Made by a program: the position numbers and the translations under genes. A stretch of DNA of 43,743 nt from Gemmatimonadales bacterium. GTDB taxonomy: Bacteria; Gemmatimonadota; Gemmatimonadetes; Gemmatimonadales; GWC2-71-9. The notes under the pieces were generated by a model. That model searched no databases. It had not been told where the DNA came from and worked only from the letters and a program-made list of their open reading frames with translations. Shown here in pieces: positions 17,193 through 24,589 of this stretch. Position 1 is the stretch's first letter. Every line of letters starts with the position of its first letter. Location of the stretch: assembly GCA_030601605.1 (NCBI GenBank), contig JAUVTI010000002.1, forward strand, positions 1 through 43,743, in the 5' to 3' direction.

Positions 17193-19289
17193 GTGCGGGT
17201 ATATACAGGAGATGCGATCCGGAACGTGGCTGTCGTGGGCCACGGCGCGAGCGGGAAGACCAGCCTTGTAGATGCACTCGCGTTCGTGGCAGGAAGCAGC
17301 ACACGACACGGAAGGGTAGAAGACGGAACTGCGCTCACCGACTACACCCCAGACGAAATCGACCGGCAGTACTCCATCAGCCTCGCCCTCGCCCACGCTG
17401 AGTGGAACAAGGTCAAGATCAACCTCATTGACACCCCTGGTTACCTCGATTTCGTCGGGGACGCCATGGCTGGGATCTACGCCGCGGACGCGGCGTTGCT
17501 GGTGGTGAGTGCGGCGGCGGGAGTCGAGGTCGGCACCGAGAAGGTGTGGGACTTCGCCGAGCAGCGGGGAATCCCCCGGCTCTTCTTCATGTCGCTCCTG
17601 GACAAGGAGCACGCAGACTTCGAGAAGGTCTATCGGGACATCAAGGAGCACCTGACGTCCAAGGTCGTCCCCATCGAGATCCCGGTGGGTGAGGGTCCCG
17701 ACTTCCACGGGATCATCAATCTGTTCTCGAAGAAGTGCCATATGTACAAGAAGGGCACCACCAAGGGCGCATACGAGGAAGTGGACATCCCACCCGAGTA
17801 CGAGGGGCGCTTCGAGACCTACTTCCAGGAGATGATGGAGACCATCGCCACGACGAGCGACGATCTCCTGGAGCGCTACCTGGGCGGCGAGGAGATCTCT
17901 CGTGACGAGGCCATCGCCGCGATGAAGCAGGGCGTGGCCGCGGGCGAGATCTGCCCGCTGCTGTGCGGATCGGGACACCTCACCTACGGGACCCGGGCGC
18001 TGCTCACGAAGCTCGTCGAGCTGGTGCCTGCTCCGACCGAGCACCCGCCCGCGGTCGGCGAGGTGTGGGGCAATGCCGAGCCCGTCGAGCTCGAGCCGTC
18101 GGACGACACTCCGTTCGTGGCGCAGGTCTTCAAGACCGTATCGGAGCCGCACGTCGGCGACGTGACATTCTTCCGGGTCCACTCGGGCAGCGTCTCGAAC
18201 GGGACCGAAGTCTACAACGCGCCGCGCAGCTCCTCGGAGAAGCTCAACCATCTCTCGATCGCGCAGGGGAAGGACCGCAGCGAAGTGCCGATGCTGCACG
18301 TGGGCGACATCGGGGTGGTGGCGAAGCTCAAGGACACGCACACCAACGACACCCTGTCCACGCAGGGCCGGCAGGTGGTGCTACCCAAGATCCCGTTCCC
18401 GGAGCCGCTCACGGTACTCTCGGTGCAGGTCAAGCAGCGCGGCGAGGAGGACAAGCTCTCCACCGGACTGCAGAAACTCCATGAGGAGGATCCCACTTTC
18501 CAGCACGAGTACAACGCGGAGCTGTCACAGACGTTGATCAGCGGGCGGGGCGAGCGGCACCTCGAGATCATCGTGGGGCGGCTCGCGCGGAAGTTCGGAG
18601 TGCATGCCGAACTCGGAAAGCCGCGGGTCGCCTACCGCGAGACGTTCAAGAAGAAGGGCGAGGGTCAGGGCCGCCACCGGAAGCAGACCGGCGGGCGCGG
18701 GCAGTTCGGCGACTGCTGGATCCGTATCTCACCGCTGCCGCGCGGTGAGGGATACGAGTTCGACAACAAGATCAAGGGCGGTGTGATTCCCGGCAAGTAC
18801 ATCCCGGCGGTGAACAAGGGGATTCAGGAGGCCGCCGCGCGTGGAGTGATTGCGGGATTCCCGGTGGTCGACTTCAAGGCGGAGTGCTACGACGGGTCGT
18901 ATCACGACGTCGACTCGAGCGAGCAGGCGTTCAAGATGGCCGGCATCCTGGCCTTCAGGAACGTGGCGAAGAGCGCCAAGCCGATTCTGCTGGAGCCGAT
19001 CCTCGAGGTAGAAGTGTGGGCGCCCGACGAGAACCTCGGCGAGGTGATGGGCGACCTGTCATCCCGACGCGGGCAGATCCTGGGAAGCGAGCCGGACAAG
19101 CGGCTCACCAAGGTGAAGGCCTACGTGCCCGAGTCGGAGATGTACCGCTACTCGACGCAGCTTCACTCGATGACGCACGGACGTGGCACGTTCCACTGGG
19201 AGTTCTCCAGCTACCAGCCCGTGCCGCCCGAGGCGGCGGAGAAGGTGCGCGAGGAGCGCGAGAAGGAAAAGGAGGAGGAAAAGAAGTAG
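17193..19289 (+). CDS. Elongation factor G paralogue, EF-G-2 type
   Basis: 698 residues from GTG 17193, set by an AAGGAGGTGG ribosome site. All EF-G domains are recognisable: GTPase (P-loop GHGASGKTS ~16-24; DTPG 80-83), domain II, III, IV (GRGQFGDCWIRISPL) and V (LEVEVWAPDENLGEVMGDLSSRRG), plus a charged tail. RHGRVEDGTALTDYTPDE is typical of the EF-G-2 group known from Thermus thermophilus. Two GTPase signatures differ from housekeeping EF-G: the catalytic His of DTPGH is Tyr84, and the NKxD specificity motif reads SLLD (134-137). It therefore probably is not the main translocase; no rpsL/rpsG/tuf genes are nearby, as would be expected for fusA. Role in translation under special conditions is unproven. 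Confidence 0.9.
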   Translation: MRVYTGDAIRNVAVVGHGASGKTSLVDALAFVAGSSTRHGRVEDGTALTDYTPDEIDRQYSISLALAHAEWNKVKINLIDTPGYLDFVGDAMAGIYAADAALLVVSAAAGVEVGTEKVWDFAEQRGIPRLFFMSLLDKEHADFEKVYRDIKEHLTSKVVPIEIPVGEGPDFHGIINLFSKKCHMYKKGTTKGAYEEVDIPPEYEGRFETYFQEMMETIATTSDDLLERYLGGEEISRDEAIAAMKQGVAAGEICPLLCGSGHLTYGTRALLTKLVELVPAPTEHPPAVGEVWGNAEPVELEPSDDTPFVAQVFKTVSEPHVGDVTFFRVHSGSVSNGTEVYNAPRSSSEKLNHLSIAQGKDRSEVPMLHVGDIGVVAKLKDTHTNDTLSTQGRQVVLPKIPFPEPLTVLSVQVKQRGEEDKLSTGLQKLHEEDPTFQHEYNAELSQTLISGRGERHLEIIVGRLARKFGVHAELGKPRVAYRETFKKKGEGQGRHRKQTGGRGQFGDCWIRISPLPRGEGYEFDNKIKGGVIPGKYIPAVNKGIQEAAARGVIAGFPVVDFKAECYDGSYHDVDSSEQAFKMAGILAFRNVAKSAKPILLEPILEVEVWAPDENLGEVMGDLSSRRGQILGSEPDKRLTKVKAYVPESEMYRYSTQLHSMTHGRGTFHWEFSSYQPVPPEAAEKVREEREKEKEEEKK

Positions 19290-19312
19290 GCCGGCGCCAG
19301 GCCGGGCCGGCC
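19289..19312 (+). terminator. Hairpin after EF-G-2, probable intrinsic terminator
   Basis: GGCCGGC at 19289-19295 pairs with GCCGGCC at 19306-19312 around a 10-base loop and is followed by TTT. It begins at the last base of the EF-G-2 stop codon. The short U-run makes it moderate on its own; a second hairpin follows. Confidence 0.55.
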
Positions 19313-19320
19313 TTTGGACA

Positions 19321-19359
19321 GCGGGCCTGGGGGCATCCCCCTAGGCCCGCTTCTTCTTT
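19321..19359 (+). terminator. Second terminator hairpin, shared with the kamA 3' end
   Basis: GCGGGCCT (19321-19328) pairs with AGGCCCGC (19343-19350), and GGGGG pairs with CCCCC around a CAT loop with one bulged T. The plus strand continues TTCTTCTTT, a good U-rich tract for stopping EF-G-2 transcripts. The stem contains the kamA stop codon (19341-19343), and the T-rich tract is the complement of the codons for the Lys-rich tail of KamA. On the minus strand no U-run follows, so it may only slow RNA decay there. Confidence 0.7.
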
Positions 19360-20531
19360 GTGGTGCGCTTGCCGCCGTTGCGCGAGCGCTTGGGGCGCGC
19401 CGGCCGGCTCGCGGAGTCCAACGTCGGCAACATTCCATACTCCGGCTCGTGTACGCCCACGGCTGCCAGTGTACCTTTGCGCGGCTGAGGCCACACATAG
19501 CGCTCACCGCGGTAATTGCGCAGCACGACTTCGTCCTCGGTGATCTCCTCGACGTACTGCGGAAGCAGGGGCACCTTGCCGCCGCCGCCGGGCGCGTCGA
19601 TGGCGAAGTGGGGCACGGCGAGGCCGCTGGTCCATCCACGCAGGCCGTCAATGATCTCCAGGCCCTTCTCGACGTTGGTCTTGAAGTGCTCCACCCCCGC
19701 CACGTTGTCGCACATATAGAGGTAATAGGGCCGGACGCGAGCGGCGATGAGCTTCCGCATCAGCTCTCGCATGATCTCGACGTCGTCGTTGACGCCCTCG
19801 AGCAGCACCGTCTGACAGCCGAGCGGCACGCCGGCGTCCGCCAGCATGCCCAGCGCCTCGACCGCGGCGGGTGTGAGCTCGGCCGGGTGATTGAAGTGCG
19901 TGTTGATGTAGAGCGGGTGGTGCTTCTTGAGCACCTTGCACAGCTGGGGAGTGATCCGCTCCGGCAGTTGAGACGGGATCCGACTCCCGATCCGGATGAT
20001 CTCCAGGTGCTGGATCTTGCGGAGCCTGCCCAGGATCAGATCGAGCCGCCGGTCCGAGAGCAGCAATGGGTCGCCGCCGGAGAGGATGACGTCCTGAATC
20101 TCCTCGTGCTCCTCCAGGTAGCGGAAAGCGCTCTCCAGCTCGGACATCTTGATCTTGTCGGGATCTCCGACCTTCCTGCGTCGCGTGCAGAACCGGCAGT
20201 AGGCGGCGCACACGGGGCTGACCAGGAAGAGCGCCCGATTCGGGTAGCGGTGCGTGATGTTGGGCACCGGGCTGTCGGCCTCCTCGTTGAGGCTGTCGAG
20301 CACCCCATCCACTACCTCGAGCTCCTGCAGGTCGGGCACGCACTGCTTCCAGATCCGATCGCCGGGCTCTTCGATGAGGTCGAGCATCGCCGGTGAGATC
20401 CGCAGCTCGAAGTTGTCGATGGCCTCCTGCAGCCGTTCCGGCTCGGGGAAGTGCTCCGGTCCGAACCTGTCGACGAGCTGCTTCACGGAGCGCACGGTGC
20501 GCTCGTGGAGGAGCTTTTGCCATTCAGCCAT
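19341..20531 (-). CDS. kamA: Lysine 2,3-aminomutase, radical SAM/PLP
   Basis: 396 residues from ATG 20531. The radical SAM cluster is C108-x3-C112-x2-C115 (CAAYCRFC). PLP binds K319 in DAPGGGGKVP. The two aspartates that hold the substrate side-chain amine in the Clostridium enzyme (D293, D330) align with D275 (YMCDNVAG) and D312 (IDAPGG). Glutamate 2,3-aminomutases lack these aspartates, so lysine is the likely substrate and (3S)-beta-lysine the product. EpmB-type proteins are shorter and lack this GGGGK context. It is the last gene of a four-gene operon and overlaps the GNAT stop by 8 bases (ATGGCTGA). The Lys/Arg-rich tail after ~370 (KRSRNGGKRTTKKKRA) is encoded across the EF-G-2 terminator and may be disordered. 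Confidence 0.93.
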   Translation of the reverse strand: MAEWQKLLHERTVRSVKQLVDRFGPEHFPEPERLQEAIDNFELRISPAMLDLIEEPGDRIWKQCVPDLQELEVVDGVLDSLNEEADSPVPNITHRYPNRALFLVSPVCAAYCRFCTRRRKVGDPDKIKMSELESAFRYLEEHEEIQDVILSGGDPLLLSDRRLDLILGRLRKIQHLEIIRIGSRIPSQLPERITPQLCKVLKKHHPLYINTHFNHPAELTPAAVEALGMLADAGVPLGCQTVLLEGVNDDVEIMRELMRKLIAARVRPYYLYMCDNVAGVEHFKTNVEKGLEIIDGLRGWTSGLAVPHFAIDAPGGGGKVPLLPQYVEEITEDEVVLRNYRGERYVWPQPRKGTLAAVGVHEPEYGMLPTLDSASRPARPKRSRNGGKRTTKKKRA

Positions 20532-21045
20532 AGGGCGCTGTCTCCGCTGTGGGAGGAGCCAATTGCTTGGCAAAGACGATCAGGTCGTCTGCCGGAGCGT
20601 AATACTCCGGGATGTGCGCGGCGCGGCCGTAGCGCAGCGCCTCGTAGAAGGCGCGCGTCGGGCCGTAGTCGGCGCGGGACGACGTCTCGACCACGACCAG
20701 GCGACCGCCGCGGTCCCGAATCGCATCCTCGGTCGCCGCCATCAGACTCTGGCCCACACCCAGCCGCTGTGCCGCCGGATCGACCACGATCCAGTACAGG
20801 TCCCACGTGTGAACGGTGCAGGGGGTGGGCCCGTAGCAGGTGTATCCCACGAGGCGGTCGTCGTCGTAGGCCCCCAGCGCGTGGTAGTCCACTCCGGGCT
20901 GAGCGACCGCGTCGTCGAACACCTCCAGCGCCACGTCCACCTCGTCCGGACGGAACACTCCGGTGGCCTCGACCATCTTGGCCACCCGGGTCCGGTCGGC
21001 GGCGCGCGGCGCGCGCAGCGTGACAGTGGAAGCGCGCGCGCTCAT
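20524..21045 (-). CDS. GNAT family N-acetyltransferase in the ATP-grasp/KamA operon
   Basis: 173 residues from ATG 21045, which overlaps the upstream ligase stop (ATGA). The GNAT core is clear: LVGYTCYGPT, WDLYWIVVDPAAQRLGVGQSLM with the acetyl-CoA-binding QRLGVG, then a helix and RAFYEALRYGRAAHIPEYY. It would acetylate a small amine using acetyl-CoA in the cytoplasm. Next to a lysine 2,3-aminomutase it recalls AblB, which acetylates beta-lysine to the osmolyte N6-acetyl-beta-lysine. However, this protein is clearly shorter than AblB (~270 residues) and I see no AblB-specific similarity. The acceptor may instead be a ligated beta-lysine peptide. Function is inference from the operon. Confidence 0.88.
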   Translation of the reverse strand: MSARASTVTLRAPRAADRTRVAKMVEATGVFRPDEVDVALEVFDDAVAQPGVDYHALGAYDDDRLVGYTCYGPTPCTVHTWDLYWIVVDPAAQRLGVGQSLMAATEDAIRDRGGRLVVVETSSRADYGPTRAFYEALRYGRAAHIPEYYAPADDLIVFAKQLAPPTAETAPYG

Positions 21046-22055
21046 GCGACCTGATCCCCTGCGCTCCCAGCCATGACCGGGCTGGCCGGCGGCTCCTCTG
21101 CCTCGGCGAGCGCCACTTCCACGATGCGCGACACCAGCTGCTCGTATGACCATCCATACGCGCGGGACATGTTCACCAGACCCGCGTCGCTCGTGATGTC
21201 GGGACTCGGATTGACCTCGAGGATCCAGGGCCGGCCCTGGGCGTCCACCCGCAGGTCCACGCGTCCGTAGCCGCAACCCTCCACGGCCCTCCACGCCGCC
21301 CGGGACACCTCCACGATGCGCTTGGCCAGCGGCTGATCGACCTGGGCGGGGCACACCGGCTGCGTGCCGGAGTACTCCGGGCTCTCTGGGGTCCATTTGG
21401 CGTCGAACGACACGATGCGCCACGCGTCCTTGGGCATGCGCCCGAAATCGATCTCGGAGAGCGGCAGCACAGTATCGCCCACGAACGCCACGGCGATCTC
21501 GCGGCCCGCGATGTACTGCTGCACGATGACGCTGCCGTAGTCATCGGCGTGACACGCCACCCGCTCCACCAATTGCTCCCGAGTCGTGACGATCGACGAC
21601 TGCTCGATGCCGACGCTCGCGTCCTCCTCGGCCGGTTTCACGATGGCCGGCAGCGGAAAGTCCTCCGGCACCGGCTCGTGGTCCGGAACGTGCCAACGTG
21701 GAATCGGGAGGCCCGCCGCCTGCAGCACGGCATTGAGCAGCGGCTTGCGATGGCAGACGGTCATCATCCATGCCGACCCGCCCGTGTACGGTATCCCGGC
21801 CAACTCTACGGCCGACGCGACCTTGTACTCCCACTGGCTGGTGCCGCCGACTCCCTCGCACAGGTTGAACACGAGGTCCACGCCGCTGCGGATGCGGTCG
21901 AACCACTCGAGGTTCCTGTGCACCGGCACTTTCGCGACCTCGTGACCGGCGGCCTGCAAGGCGGCGCTGACCTCGCGCACCGGCTCGAGAACCGACTGGA
22001 CGTCCTCGGGACTCCAGTCGTCCGCTCCGCCGTCGTACAGCACGACGATTCTCAC
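21042..22055 (-). CDS. ATP-grasp ligase, D-Ala-D-Ala ligase-like (second in operon)
   Basis: 337 residues from GTG 22055, overlapping the previous ligase stop (GTGA). The N-terminal domain has VRIVVLYDGGADD and LVFNLCEGVGGTSQWEYKVASAVELAGIPYTGG, as in Ddl proteins. The ATP-grasp core includes PAIVKPAEEDASVGI, VIVQQYIAGREIAVAFVG and the Mg-binding WILEVNPSPDI. The fold joins a carboxylate to an amine through an acyl phosphate. A cell-wall Ddl role is unlikely because a second related ligase, an acetyltransferase and an aminomutase share the operon and no mur genes are present. It could add an amino acid to beta-lysine or to the first product. Substrates are unknown. Confidence 0.88.
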   Translation of the reverse strand: MRIVVLYDGGADDWSPEDVQSVLEPVREVSAALQAAGHEVAKVPVHRNLEWFDRIRSGVDLVFNLCEGVGGTSQWEYKVASAVELAGIPYTGGSAWMMTVCHRKPLLNAVLQAAGLPIPRWHVPDHEPVPEDFPLPAIVKPAEEDASVGIEQSSIVTTREQLVERVACHADDYGSVIVQQYIAGREIAVAFVGDTVLPLSEIDFGRMPKDAWRIVSFDAKWTPESPEYSGTQPVCPAQVDQPLAKRIVEVSRAAWRAVEGCGYGRVDLRVDAQGRPWILEVNPSPDITSDAGLVNMSRAYGWSYEQLVSRIVEVALAEAEEPPASPVMAGSAGDQVA

Positions 22056-23113
22056 TGGAGCTCGCTCCCCGTGGCGCGCCGCCACGCGATGCGGGTTACG
22101 CCCTGAATCAGCTCGTCGTAGCTCATCCCGAGCGCGCTGGCTGCCATGGGGAGGCAGCTGTGCGCCCCCGGATCGGGCATGATACCGGGTAGGGGATTCA
22201 CCTCCAGCACTTGTGGCTTGCCGTCGGCGTCGAGGCGGAGATCGACCCGCGCCCAGTCGCGGCACCCCAGAGCGCGATACGCGCCGAGCGCGGCATCGCG
22301 CAGGGCCGCCGCCAGCTCCTCGGAGATCCGTGCCGGACACTCGAGGATGTCGAACTCGGTGTCGGGCTGGTCCCACAGCCACTTTGCCTCGTACCCCATG
22401 ATGGGGAGCGATCCTTCCGGCAGCGTGTGGAACTTGTAGCGGATGAGCGGCAGCGTGGCCGCCTCCTTGCCGTGGCCGAGCACCGCGGCGGTGAACTCGT
22501 CGCCCGGGAGGAACGACTCGGCCAGGACTGGCTGGCGGTACGTCGCGAGCAAATGCCGGGCCCGCTCCTGCGCCTCGGCAGGCGACGTCACGTGGCTCGC
22601 TTCCGCTATTCCTTTAGAGGAGCCCTCCCAGATCGGCTTCAGGAACAGCGGATACGTGGTCGCGCCGTTCAGTCGCTCCAGGTCTGCGTCCGACTCCACC
22701 AGCACCGCAGGCGCGGTGGGCACGCCACGCTGGACGAAGACCTCCTTGGCGCGGCCCTTGTGGAGCGCGAGCGCCAGCGAGAGCGGGTCGCTGCCGAGGT
22801 AGGGAACTTCGAGAAACTCCGCGATGGCCGGCACGTGCGATTCGCGATTCGGCCCGCTCATGCCCTCGGCCATGTTGAAGAGGAAATCGACTTTCGCGTC
22901 GCGCAGGCGGGTCGGGAAGTCGTCGATGGCCTCGAGGTAGACGACGTCTCCGAAGACACGCAGGGCTTTCCCCACCGCCTCGATCGTTTCCGGATCGTCC
23001 CACTCGACGTATTCGTCGATTGGTGCGGACGGCTCGGGGGAGGTTCGACCACCGGCACCACCACTCCACGTGGCGTCGCTTGGCCGTTGATTGTACGCGA
23101 GCCCTATGCGCAT
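22052..23113 (-). CDS. ATP-grasp ligase, D-Ala-D-Ala ligase-like (first in operon)
   Basis: 353 residues from ATG 23113, with CGGAG just upstream; the longer frame to 23236 crosses the promoter and is rejected. It opens MRIGLAYNQRP, then FLFNMAEGMSGPNRESHVPAIAEFLEVPYLGSDP, the Ddl-like substrate loop. The ATP-grasp part has PLFLKPIWEGSSKGI, VLAESFLPGDEFTAAVLG and the metal site QVLEVNPLPGIMPDPGAHSCLPM. It is only moderately similar to the next gene, so the two probably have different specificities. First gene of the ATP-grasp/ATP-grasp/GNAT/kamA operon, driven by the promoter at 23145-23173. Product is probably a dipeptide or related amide (inference). Confidence 0.88.
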   Translation of the reverse strand: MRIGLAYNQRPSDATWSGGAGGRTSPEPSAPIDEYVEWDDPETIEAVGKALRVFGDVVYLEAIDDFPTRLRDAKVDFLFNMAEGMSGPNRESHVPAIAEFLEVPYLGSDPLSLALALHKGRAKEVFVQRGVPTAPAVLVESDADLERLNGATTYPLFLKPIWEGSSKGIAEASHVTSPAEAQERARHLLATYRQPVLAESFLPGDEFTAAVLGHGKEAATLPLIRYKFHTLPEGSLPIMGYEAKWLWDQPDTEFDILECPARISEELAAALRDAALGAYRALGCRDWARVDLRLDADGKPQVLEVNPLPGIMPDPGAHSCLPMAASALGMSYDELIQGVTRIAWRRATGSELQ

Positions 23114-23131
23114 TGAACTCCGAACGAACTC

Positions 23132-23144
23132 GTTGTTGGACAAC
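23132..23144 (-). promoter_or_regulatory. Operator-like dyad over the kamA operon start site
   Basis: GTTGT-TGG-ACAAC is an exact 5-base inverted repeat (arms 23132-23136 and 23140-23144). It directly abuts the -10 hexamer and covers the expected transcription start near 23138, a typical place for a repressor to bind. No regulator gene is adjacent. Short, so it could be chance. Confidence 0.4.
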
Positions 23145-23193
23145 ACGATACGAAATGCCGTTGAGATATGCAATACTCTTTTTTCACTTTTTT
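23145..23193 (-). promoter_or_regulatory. Sigma-70 promoter with UP-like A-tracts for the ATP-grasp/GNAT/kamA operon
   Basis: On the minus strand, TTGCAT (23173-23168) and TATCGT (23150-23145) are separated by exactly 17 bases. Immediately upstream are two A6 tracts (23179-23184 and 23188-23193), about one helical turn apart, like an UP element. The segment is strikingly AT-rich for this window. Transcription would start near 23138, giving a leader of ~25 bases. Confidence 0.65.
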
Positions 23194-23213
23194 CGAACTT
23201 GGGGAGTTCGGCA

Positions 23214-23254
23214 CGACACGATGTGTCGCGGGTCACACGCGTGAGAGTGTCGCG
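23214..23254. repeat. Inverted and direct repeats upstream of the kamA operon promoter
   Basis: CGACAC-GAT-GTGTCG (23214-23228) is an exact inverted repeat. GTGTCGCG occurs at 23223-23230 and again at 23247-23254, and the palindrome CACGCGTG (23236-23243) lies between. They sit about 75-115 bases upstream of the predicted start site, between folA and the promoter, and could bind an activator or form the folA 3' end. No U-run follows on the minus strand. Confidence 0.35.
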
Positions 23255-23275
23255 AGCGGTCGGGCGCGCGATTTT

Positions 23276-23776
23276 TTACTCGGTAGCGTCCTCACGGCGG
23301 TGGTAGAGCCGAAAGCTGAATCCGTAGTGGTGGCGCTCGTCGGATTCGTGGCGCACGTCCTCGGCCAGCTGCCACTCCTCCAGGTCGAACTCCGGGAAGT
23401 GGGTGTCGCCCTCCACCGCGGTGTGGACCACGGTCAGGTAGATGCGGTCGGCTCGAGGCAGGGCGAGGCGGTAGATCTCGGCGCCGCCGGCCACGAAGAC
23501 CTCGTCCTCTCCCGCAGCGAGGCCGAGCGCGTCGTCGAGGCTCGACACGACCTCGGCGCCGTCGTACGTGAGGCCCGGATCGCGGCTGATGACGACGTTG
23601 CGGCGCTCCACGAGCGGCCGGCCCATCGAGTCATAGGTCTTCCGCCCCATGATCACCGTGTGGCCGATCGTGAGCTCCTTGAAGTGCTTCATGTCGGAGG
23701 GCAGACGCCAGGGCAGGGCGTCGTCGCGCCCGATCACGCGGTTCTCCGCCATGGCGGCGATGAGGGAGACGATCAA
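23276..23776 (-). CDS. folA: Dihydrofolate reductase
   Basis: 166 residues from TTG 23776; the TTG overlaps the thyA stop in a TTGA junction, which fixes the start. DHFR landmarks are MIVSLIAAMAENRVIGRDDALPWRLPSDMKHF with the active-site carboxylate in PSDM, VIMGRKTYDSMGRPL for NADPH binding, VFVAGGAEIYRLAL, and TVVHTAVEGDTHFPEF. It reduces dihydrofolate to tetrahydrofolate, recycling the dihydrofolate made by ThyA. Length is close to the usual ~160. Translationally coupled to thyA. Confidence 0.97.
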   Translation of the reverse strand: MIVSLIAAMAENRVIGRDDALPWRLPSDMKHFKELTIGHTVIMGRKTYDSMGRPLVERRNVVISRDPGLTYDGAEVVSSLDDALGLAAGEDEVFVAGGAEIYRLALPRADRIYLTVVHTAVEGDTHFPEFDLEEWQLAEDVRHESDERHHYGFSFRLYHRREDATE

Positions 23777-24567
23777 ACCGCGACCTTTCCGGGGATGTGG
23801 GGGTGGGGGTCGTAACCCTCGAGCGTGAAGTCCTCGTATGCGAAGCCGAACAGCGAGGACACGTCGGGGTTGAGACGCAGGCTTGGCAGGGCGCGCGGCT
23901 CCCTGCTCAACTGGAGCCTGGCCTGCTCCAGATGGTTGCTGTAGAGGTGTGCGTCACCGAAGGTGTGGACGAACTCACCGAGTCCCAGGCCGGTGACTTG
24001 GGCCACCATCATGGTGAGCAGCGAGTAGGAGGCGATGTTGAAGGGCACGCCGAGGAAGGTGTCAGCGCTTCGCTGGTAGAGCTGGCACGAGAGCCTCCCG
24101 TCAGCCACGTAGAACTGGAACAGGACGTGACATGGGGGCAGGGCCATGCGCGACAACTCACCGACGTTCCAGGCGCACACCATCATGCGACGGGAGTCGG
24201 GATCGTCGCGGATCAAGTCCACGAGACGGCTGATCTGGTCCACCTGTCCCCCGTCCGGCGTCGGCCAGGAGCGCCACTGGGCTCCGTAGATCGGCCCGAG
24301 GTTGCCGTCCTCATCGGCCCACTCGTCCCAGATCCTCACTCCGTGTTCGTTGAGGTATCGAACGTTGGTGTCGCCCTTCAGGAACCACAGTAGCTCGTAG
24401 GCGATCGACTTGAGGTGCAGCTTCTTCGTCGTGAGCAGCGGGAAGCCGGCATTCAGGTCGAACCGCATCTGGTAGCCGAACACGCTGAGCGTGCCGGTGC
24501 CGGTACGGTCCCGCTTCCGGGCGCCGTTGTCGAGGATGTGCTGCAGGAGGTCGAGATACTCTCGCAT
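23773..24567 (-). CDS. thyA: Thymidylate synthase
   Basis: 264 residues, the same length as the E. coli enzyme. The folate/dUMP site is intact: RTGTGTLSVFGYQMRFDL, the catalytic cysteine C146 in MALPPCHVLFQFYV, LYQRSADTFLGVPFNIASY and DAHLYSNHLEQ. It methylates dUMP to dTMP using methylene-tetrahydrofolate in the cytoplasm. The dCMP deaminase gene upstream in the same gene run would supply dUMP. Followed directly by folA (4-base overlap) and 22 bases downstream of the FAD oxidase gene. Confidence 0.98.
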   Translation of the reverse strand: MREYLDLLQHILDNGARKRDRTGTGTLSVFGYQMRFDLNAGFPLLTTKKLHLKSIAYELLWFLKGDTNVRYLNEHGVRIWDEWADEDGNLGPIYGAQWRSWPTPDGGQVDQISRLVDLIRDDPDSRRMMVCAWNVGELSRMALPPCHVLFQFYVADGRLSCQLYQRSADTFLGVPFNIASYSLLTMMVAQVTGLGLGEFVHTFGDAHLYSNHLEQARLQLSREPRALPSLRLNPDVSSLFGFAYEDFTLEGYDPHPHIPGKVAV

Positions 24568-24589
24568 TTTGCCAGTGGCGTCCTCTTAT

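Noticed and set aside
19341..20531. KamA as the EF-P modifying enzyme EpmB
   Set aside because: It is longer than EpmB, carries the DAPGGGGK PLP motif and both lysine-binding aspartates, and no efp or epmA gene is adjacent.
20524..21045. GNAT as AblB, making the osmolyte N6-acetyl-beta-lysine directly
   Set aside because: It is about 100 residues shorter than AblB and sits with two ATP-grasp ligases; the analogy is kept only as a hint.
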